Shown here piece after piece: positions 56,601-64,000 of a stretch of DNA of 64,000 bases. The notes under the pieces are model-generated. The model did not search any database. It was not told the origin of the DNA and was given only the letters and a program-made list of their open reading frames with translations. The translations under genes were made by a program, and so were the position numbers. This stretch comes from Gavia stellata (taxonomy: Eukaryota > Chordata > Aves > Gaviiformes > Gaviidae): assembly GCF_030936135.1 (NCBI RefSeq), contig NC_082619.1, positions 6,513,208 to 6,577,207 on the forward strand, read 5' to 3'. How positions within the stretch are numbered: the stretch's first letter is position 1; each line of letters opens with the position of its first letter.

Positions 56601-59600
56601 AGCTGTGGTTTAAACCAATCTGTTTTAATTTGTGCCAAAACAGATCAGGATTGCACGCCCCAGCGCCTCGGACGGCGGATGGGACAGAGCATCTTCGTAC
56701 TCTACACCTAGCCCCGAAAAACCATGCCCGCTTACACCACGGCCAGATTCAAGTGACCTGGTTTGCAGAAACGCGTGGCAGAAGCAGGAATCAAATCCCC
56801 AATTGAAATCGCAACCCGGAGCCTTGCTCACAAGAGCCTCTTTGTGTTTATCCCCAGCGTTTTCGCAGCAGATCTCGTCTCTCTGGGCACGCTGTTTGCC
56901 TTTAGGTGATTAACAGATTCCAGAGCGCTTGGGGACGGAAAGTTCTTCATAAATAAATAAATGGATCTAACAGAGACGTAATGAGACTGTAATTAATTAA
57001 CGTTTGCAGAATGCCGTGAGAGGCACGACGAAAAGCGCCTGCAAAATGCGGGGTATTACTGCGGAAAATGTATTATTGTTGGCACACCGGGGAGCATTAG
57101 CGAAGCTCTTTGCTTGCTATCTGCTTACCTTCCGTGCTGTTTCACAATTGTTATTCCTCCTGAAGGGAAGCGGGGTGCTTAACCTGATGATTTGCATGCC
57201 AGCAAACTGCTCTTTCATTAAGGGAGGTAATGACTGAGCTCCGCGAGGGCACCGAGCAGGGCGGGCGGTGCTGGGGCACGGAGCTTGCACGACGCGCTGG
57301 GTGTGCAAATCTCGCCCCGGATGGAGATGCAGCGAGTGCAAGAGGGGAGATCTACGAGCTCGGATGCACGGCAGGATCTGGCCTTGACTCCAGGATAAAT
57401 ATGCTGTCAGAACAGGGCTCTTCCACTTTCAAATTTGTGCTCAGGAGAGCAAAAAATGCCTTACCAGGGAGTGCTTGGCCATTACTACTCTTTGCTAGAG
57501 ATGCCTTCACCTCCAAATCTTGCAAAGGGCCTTCAAGCAGCAAATTCAACACCAAGTTTTAGGGGTTTGGCCCTCCTGTCCCTGAATCCCTGTTTAATTC
57601 TTGCAAGTTGCAAACATTTAAAGCCTTTTACTGAGATCCCAATAGTTTTGACAGCCCCACAATCAGACGGGAGGTCTAATGATTCTCAAATGCAGGGCAG
57701 AAGACTGTATAGGTTATCTAAGCAGATAATCATGATTCGGCTAATAATGATTGAATATTGAGGTGAGGGGAAAAAATACGCTCTGCAGACTCGTGTTCAG
57801 CTGCACTGAGCATTTGTTCCTTTACACAGCTGGAGAATCTGTCCTTGTGCAATTCACAGGCACACACATATTGCAAAGTTAAGATTAAAGATTTCCTACA
57901 AACAGCTAAGACTAAATATTTCTTTCACCAGGAATACTTGGAGAGTGGATGAAAGTACCCTTAGCAATTACACAGGCAAGCTGTAGGCTATCGCTTTACA
58001 TGCTACACAAATACACATATATGCATCAGCACTGAAGGAGGGGACAACTGTAACCTTCAGAGAGTAGGAAAAGCGAAATAAATCAGAGGGAAGGAATTGA
58101 GACAGCAAGTTGCATTATAGACACTTCGCAGATTGAGCAATGACATTTGTTTTTCTGGTAAGCTCTTAAACGCTTTGAAAGAGGTGAAACACGATCCATC
58201 TACAACATAAGCTTAGAGTCATCGACTCTAAAGCCATCCTCTCAATTACACTTACAAACAGCGTTTTCCTGTACAGAATTAGGAGGAATCCCCATAATCC
58301 CTTGCCCATTGTAGCGCAGCAATGATATGGCGTGCAGCCGTGCCCCTGCAGCGCGTCTCATGCGTGCAGGGTGGGGGACCGCTCGGATGAGGGCACCACA
58401 AGGAAACAACCTGAGATGGCACCAGAAATGCTGTAGCACGAGCAGGCAAAAGAGGGAAAACTCTGCTCCAAGAGATGCCGCTGACCATGGGAGCCTTATC
58501 ATGTCCCCTTGCTGGATATCGGGGAGCCCCATGTGCCAGCTTGATCACACTCTGCTGACCTTCATCCCTGCTCCTCAAAGCGTGCCAATATTGGGAAGGG
58601 ATAAGCAGGAAGGCAAGGAGGAACCCACCTAGCTGAACTAAAGCACAGTGGGCTGCTAAAGCCTTTACCAAGTTGCAAAGCCTTCGGTTCATCTTCCCAC
58701 CGCTGGTAAGATGGGAAGTGGGCAGATGTACTGGGGAGGGAGCAGAGGAGCTCAACAGAAATGGTCAGAGGACCAGGGAACATGAACTACGTGAAGAAAT
58801 GGAAGAAACTCATTGCTACTCATTCTCAGATTCAGACCTTGAAGCTGTAACAAACCCAGCACCACAACCTCTTCTGCCAGAAGAGATCTCATTCTGGCTG
58901 CCACGGCAAAGATTGAAAAGGGAACCACAAAACCTAAGAGCTGCAACAGCTTGGTGGCCTCCATGACTCAAATGACGGATTAGGACGTGTAACATACTGG
59001 TGGAGGACAGACCTGCTGCGTCCGGCCAGCCTGTCCCCTGGGACAGCAATGCAACCCCTGAGTCAACATCTGAAACAGCTTCATGGAGACCTGCGTGGCC
59101 ATCTAGATCTTTTACCCATGAACAGTCTCTTGCCTAAATTTCTCCTTGCAAAGCAGCTTCCCACACGGGTCTCGCGTCTCACCTACCCAAACAAGACTGG
59201 TTTTGGCAGGCTAGCCCCAGGAGGGAGAGTGGAAGACAGCTTGATTGCCAATATCTAATCATAATTGGGGATCCAGAAAACTACTTATCTTAGGAATTGC
59301 TTAATAATGCGCTTAGTGTGTGAAGGATTATCACTGCGTATAATTAAATACAGAGAGTTACACGGAGGGAGATAAGGATCCTGTGCAAACGGACGAGAAG
59401 GAAGGTAATTGAGATTTAAGCTTCTGCTCTGCCAGCTTCTCACCTAGATCATTGTGAGCTGTCTCAACATGCGTGCCTGGAGAGAGAAGAGCTTGGAAAG
59501 TGGGAAGGGAGAGGGGGGGAAGCCAGCCACGGGCACGTCACTCACTCCTGCCCTATTTGTCCCCGCTCCTCTGTTTCCACGAGTGGTGCCCACAAAATCC

Positions 59601-62600
59601 GCAGGAAGCCCTGGAGTGCAACCGGGGAATCAGTGCAAAGGAACAATTAAGCCCTGGGGTGTAAATTACTTAGCGCTGCGGCAGAACAATTAAGCTCTGT
59701 GAGCTATTTCATCCAGCACTATAGCGGAGTGAAGAGGGAAAGCGCGGGCGAGGTGACACACGCAGAGGGGACAAGTCGTGCCCGACCCAGGAGGGCACCT
59801 CAGGCTGCTGCCTCCAACAGCCCCAGCTTCGTGCTTTGGCTCAAGGGACAAAAGCCTCTGTTGCAATATTGAAAACATCCCAAGGATTTGCACAGAAGGT
59901 TATTGCCAACCTCTTGCTGAGCGTTTCAGGGGCTGCTAACTGGTAAGGGGGGGGTGACGTGTGACAGCCCAACTCTGGCCGGCTCCTGCTGCCTTTGCTG
60001 CCTGGTTGCAGGAGGTTTAGCATCCCTTCTGCTTCCTAAGGAGAGGGGGAATGCCACCAGGACTGTATCCGATTTATTTTGCTGCTCTTCTGGCAGGGGA
60101 CACAGAGCAAACAAGAAAAAGGGAAAGGAAAAGAGCAGGAAAATGGAGGAGAATACAAATGAGAGTAGAGGTCCCAGCATGACATTTCTGCCACAAAATT
60201 ACCTACATTTCAGCAGTAGAGCTGCCAGTGCTCATGCTAGCGCTGCTCAGCTCACGGCAGAAAGGGGTTTTCTTCATGCCCTGCTTCCTGGGGTTACATG
60301 AGCATTAGCAGCACTATTATTTATTATGTTTATCGTGGAACCCATAAAGCCGTACTCACAGATGCTCTTGTGCCAAGCACTGAAAAAACACAATGCCAGA
60401 CAAGCAAACCTCTCTACAGAGAGCAAGCACGTACAGAGCGGACAGCCTTTGCATAGGCAAGGAGGAGAGAGGCTGCAAACAGATGAAAGGAGAAAGGTAT
60501 TGCCCGCAACTATTTTCCAGTCTTTTGTGCCCATGAAAAAAAAAAAAATTAGAAAAATGTGCCTGAGATAGCACAGGGAGCAGCGGGAATCCAGGAAAGA
60601 ACCTGAAATTTATTTCTCCCAAGCCCTATATTCTCTGCACCTACTGAGTCTCAGTCGACGCATCCTAATTACAGCATCCAGCTCCAGCGTCATAAATCAA
60701 GGTGGGCAGTGAACCCGAGAGAAAAGCTCCGTTCAAACATAAGATGCTCTTGGCCAGCCTCCCCCCGGGAGCATGTCGAAAGCCAGAGGATGGTTCACCT
60801 TTTCCTCACCCAAGGATACTAAAAGAATAAGCAAATGAAAAATTCAAGGGAAGAGGAAAATGGTTCAAGGCCCCTTGGCAAGGCAAGCAGTAAGCAAGCA
60901 GCAGGCTCTGTACCAACCAACACATCAAGAAACAAGACAAAGGTCTAACAGAGGAAGAGGAAAATATTTATTTGCCCTTTTTTTTTTTTTCTAGAGTCCT
61001 TTTCCCTTTCAGCCAAATAATATTTATCCCATGTGGCTTTGACAGTCATCTAGAAACCACACAAAGCCTATTTGTTCCCGTTCGCCTCCCGGGCAGGAGG
61101 ACCGGTGGAGCAGCTCTGAAGAACGAGGGTGAAAACAAACGACCCGGCTCCACTACCTAAAAGGGGAGAAGAGGAAAAGCAGCCTGGAGCTGGGCAGAGG
61201 GGCCAGACCCCTGCAAGGGAGGAAACAGGAGACTTTCAGAGCCAGGAATTAGGAGAAGAGCGCAGAGTCTGTACCCTGGGAATGGGATTAAAAGGGCCAT
61301 TTATCCCTCTGTGCTTTTTGGGAAGGCAAAGAGTTTCCATCTCGGCTCCCGGGAACTAGCTGGAAACATCTCTGTTGGGAACAACTCTGATTCTGCCTTT
61401 GGGCAGGGAGTTGATGCTCCACATCCCTTCCATGCCAGTCCCCTATAATTCGGTACAGCATAGCACCCCTCCTGACACAAAAGGACCTACATTGCACTCA
61501 AAACCCACTCCCGAGCCATCAACTAAAATTTGGCTGTAAACATCGTTGGGACACGATTTCACTTGCACAACAGATTCCCAGGTCTTTTTAACGCTGGACT
61601 TTAAGCCCTGTTAAATTGCAAGGATCTGCAAGAAATCTTGAGTGACGACGTTGGCTCCTTCCAACCATGCATTTAGGACACAATAAATTTGGTCTGAACT
61701 TAAACTTCCTCCCACGGGGAGCTCTGCGAGCCAAAAAGCACTTTTAAGACAAGTTCACAGTGGTGTAATGGATCTGTGACTAAAGCGATGGTTTTTAGGT
61801 AAGCCTTAATCCTTAATAAATTACAGATAATCTGTACATAAATGGGTTATAAAGACTATCTGGATACTTTTAATAACTAAATGGCTGAGAGAAGAGGAAA
61901 GAAGAGATGAAAAGACCAATTAGATATAAATTTAAATAGGAGACCAGCTTAGCAACCCCTAGAAATGCTCATTTTATTTTGGGAAATGCTGGCCTGATGG
62001 AATTGAAATGCTCCGTGGGAAGAGGACAGCTTTTTTTAAAGCATGGGAGAGTTTGGAGGTGGACAGAAGGAAATAAGGAACCGGCTTAGACTTGAAGCTT
62101 TTTCTTTTTGTGGGGAAAAAAAAAAGATCATGTTAGGAAAGTTGAGCATTTTGAAGCGTTCTGGATTGATCCTTTTTCAAAATTTGAGGCGTTTCTTATT
62201 TCAATGGCTTTAAAAAAAAGTTAAGGCTAATGGCAAAACAGATTTATCAACAAGGATTTCTGCTTGAAAAAGGAATCTTTTGGTGAAAAACAAAAAAGGC
62301 TGTCAACATTGAGCATTTTTTTTTTTTTGGAAGGACATTTTCTCTCCTTTTTTTTCATTGAAATTGCTCCGTAGTTCTCAAATGCAGCATATTTTGATTA
62401 TCCCAGACACTTAGCCTTCCTGTATCAGGTGGGATGTCTAGAGCATAGATGGTCACGGGGCCATTTGCCCCAGCAAACACCCACGTGTGTAAGCAAAGGT
62501 TTTCCATTCGTTAATCCACCCCAAAGCCCCTCTGCACGGAGGGGGATTTACTGTAGCCTGGGCAGTAAGGGGTTTGCAGGATTTGGAATGTGCCACTCAA

Positions 62601-63532
62601 CGCCGGACTTTCACCCTCGGCATCCCGGGCACCGGTCTGGTCCCGCGAGGGCTTTGCCTGCCTCGCTGCATCCGAAACCTCAAGTATCGCCAAGGCCCTG
62701 TATCAACTAGGTTGGTCACCCCATCTTTCTGCAATGGAAATGTTGCTCAGGGCCATTGACATCTACCCATCCAAGACCGGTAGGAAAATAAGCACAAGAT
62801 TTGCAAAAGCACCAGAATTTCCCCTTCTTGAACACTGTATCACGCCCCTGAACATTGCTTTAAAATCTGACCCTTTCCCTACGTCTTGTAAATCACTTTT
62901 TCTCTAACAGGCTGCCCCTCCTGCCACTGCCAGGGGTGCAAACAAAACCAGGGGGGAGCCCGCAACCAACACGGGCATCGAGGCTGCGAGGAAGGGCAGA
63001 ATCAGGGCCCCCCCCCCAAGTTTAATCTTTCATGACCCGCTGGTACATTTTAGCAGGTGATGGATCCGGGGGCAGATAATTCTGCTTGCTGGTTAATTAA
63101 TCCAGCGTTACAAGAGCAATGAGAGTCTAATGACCGTTCTTAATCCCCCTGCAATAACATTGCATACCGCATTTCAAAGCGGGCCACCTGTTGGGGTGCA
63201 GCCGGGGTATTTAGGATCGCAGTGGCTACTGGTTATTAGTGCCATAACCACTGCTGATATTTTATTAGCCATAATTTGATACGTTATCTGCCTCGTACAC
63301 TCGATCTAAGCCTGAAATATTGTTTTACAACATTAATTAAAAGCATCGACACTGAATGCTTGGTTCACATGCTCCGATGTCGTTTACGGGTTACATTTAA
63401 TTACCTGACAACTGTGATTTACCACATCTACCTGGTAGGTACCCTGTGTATTTAAATCAATTAATGTTTGGTGGCTTTAGTATGTCTTACCGGGGAAGGA
63501 GGGAGAGTTTCTCATGAACAATTAAACTCCAG

Positions 63533-63557
63533 ACACACACACACACACAAAAAAAAA
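63533..63557. repeat. (AC)8 microsatellite with A tail
   Basis: Eight AC units (63533-63548) followed by nine A residues. Confidence 0.95.
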
Positions 63558-63764
63558 GAGAAGTCAGAAATTTCAGGCATCTAAACTGCAAACAAGATAA
63601 TGTGACCTGGGCAGAGTCACACAACAGCTGTTTGCAGATCATTGCTTTATTAAGGATCCTAGTGACTTTTCGTGGAAGATTTAACTAATTAGTTGAGCAG
63701 GCCCTCAATAAACTAGACACTAAGTTATGTTTAGCTTTAATTACACAGAAGTCCTGTTGGCCCA

Positions 63765-63830
63765 TTCACTTGCTGAAAGTCAGACATGTGCTTAAGTGTT
63801 TTGCTGAATTAGGGTCAATATAAATACACA
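63765..63830. repeat. Possible old dispersed-repeat remnant
   Basis: CACTTGCTGAAAGTCAGACA is followed by TGTGCTTAAGTGTTTTGCTG and AATTAGGGTCAATAT. It is similar in wording to old amniote repeats and to the 45.1 kb segment. Family not identified. Confidence 0.3.
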
Positions 63831-64000
63831 TCTCTTGTAAGCATCTAGGAAGCTGCACTGATATTAATTTAATGAACTCAGTGGTTCAGAGAGATTTGCA
63901 GCCGGGGAAAGAAATGTCCAGAAAAATAATAAGGACAAGTAAGAGGAGGAAAAAAACCAGCTGGAGCCTCGGTTCAGAAGGGGCACTGTGACAGGCATCT

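Larger units (their letters stand above)
53681..64000. other. Non-coding region dense in AT-rich regulatory-looking blocks
   Basis: No exon is recognised and no recent transposon. Blocks with TAATTA, ATTTGCAT or ATTGTT words occur at 53.70-54.29, 55.55-55.80, 57.00-57.24, 59.26-59.45 and 63.04-63.50 kb. If mammalian gene order holds, this side would lead towards BARX2. Confidence 0.45.

Noticed and set aside
30251..64000. BARX2 homeobox exons
   Set aside because: I looked on the minus strand for the homeodomain helix-3 coding words expected for a BAR-class gene and found none; the gene must lie outside the window if linked at all.

Overview
The window looks like a bird chromosome. The main clues are several 5'-truncated chicken-repeat-1 (CR1) LINE ends ending in the ATTCTGTG octamer, an otherwise low repeat load, compact introns and a mixed GC-rich/AT-rich background. 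There is no sign of bacterial gene organisation: the only genes I can support are spliced, and they lie on the minus strand.

The core of the window is a head-to-tail tandem pair of TMEM45/DUF716-family genes, both transcribed right to left. The right-hand copy (coding exons within 19808-23819, 281 residues) is the clear TMEM45B orthologue. The left-hand copy (8194-10944, 286 residues) is an intact but more diverged paralogue. Both have five coding exons with the same phases. Their three internal exons have the same lengths (213, 185 and 146 bases), and both start codons lie 18 bases inside the first coding exon. This points to duplication of the whole gene. The copies differ most in the cytosolic tail, although both tails begin with a cysteine cluster. 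Likely polyadenylation signals lie about 450-560 bases beyond each stop. A candidate 5' non-coding exon for the right-hand gene sits in a GC-rich block ending at 30101, which would make its first intron about 6.3 kb.

Layout: 1-7.7 kb is flank with CR1 ends, short tandem repeats and some splice-like segments that I cannot assign to a gene. 7.7-11 kb is the TMEM45B-like paralogue. 11-19.2 kb is the intergenic region between the copies. 19.2-30.2 kb is TMEM45B with its putative long 5' intron. 30.2-64 kb is non-coding DNA with one more CR1 end, an old decayed CR1/L3-like relic near 44.7-45.1 kb, a 32-bp minisatellite, microsatellites, and many AT-rich TAATTA-containing blocks that look like candidate regulatory elements. 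In mammals TMEM45B lies between BARX2 and NFRKB, so the right-hand region may be the BARX2-side desert. No BARX2 or NFRKB exon is visible here, so that placement is inference.

No wholly new system is evident. The most interesting items are the tandem TMEM45B paralogue with its diverged cysteine-rich tail, the candidate promoter, a hydrophobic minus-strand open segment with a perfect splice donor near 1.8-2.0 kb, and the clustered candidate enhancers.
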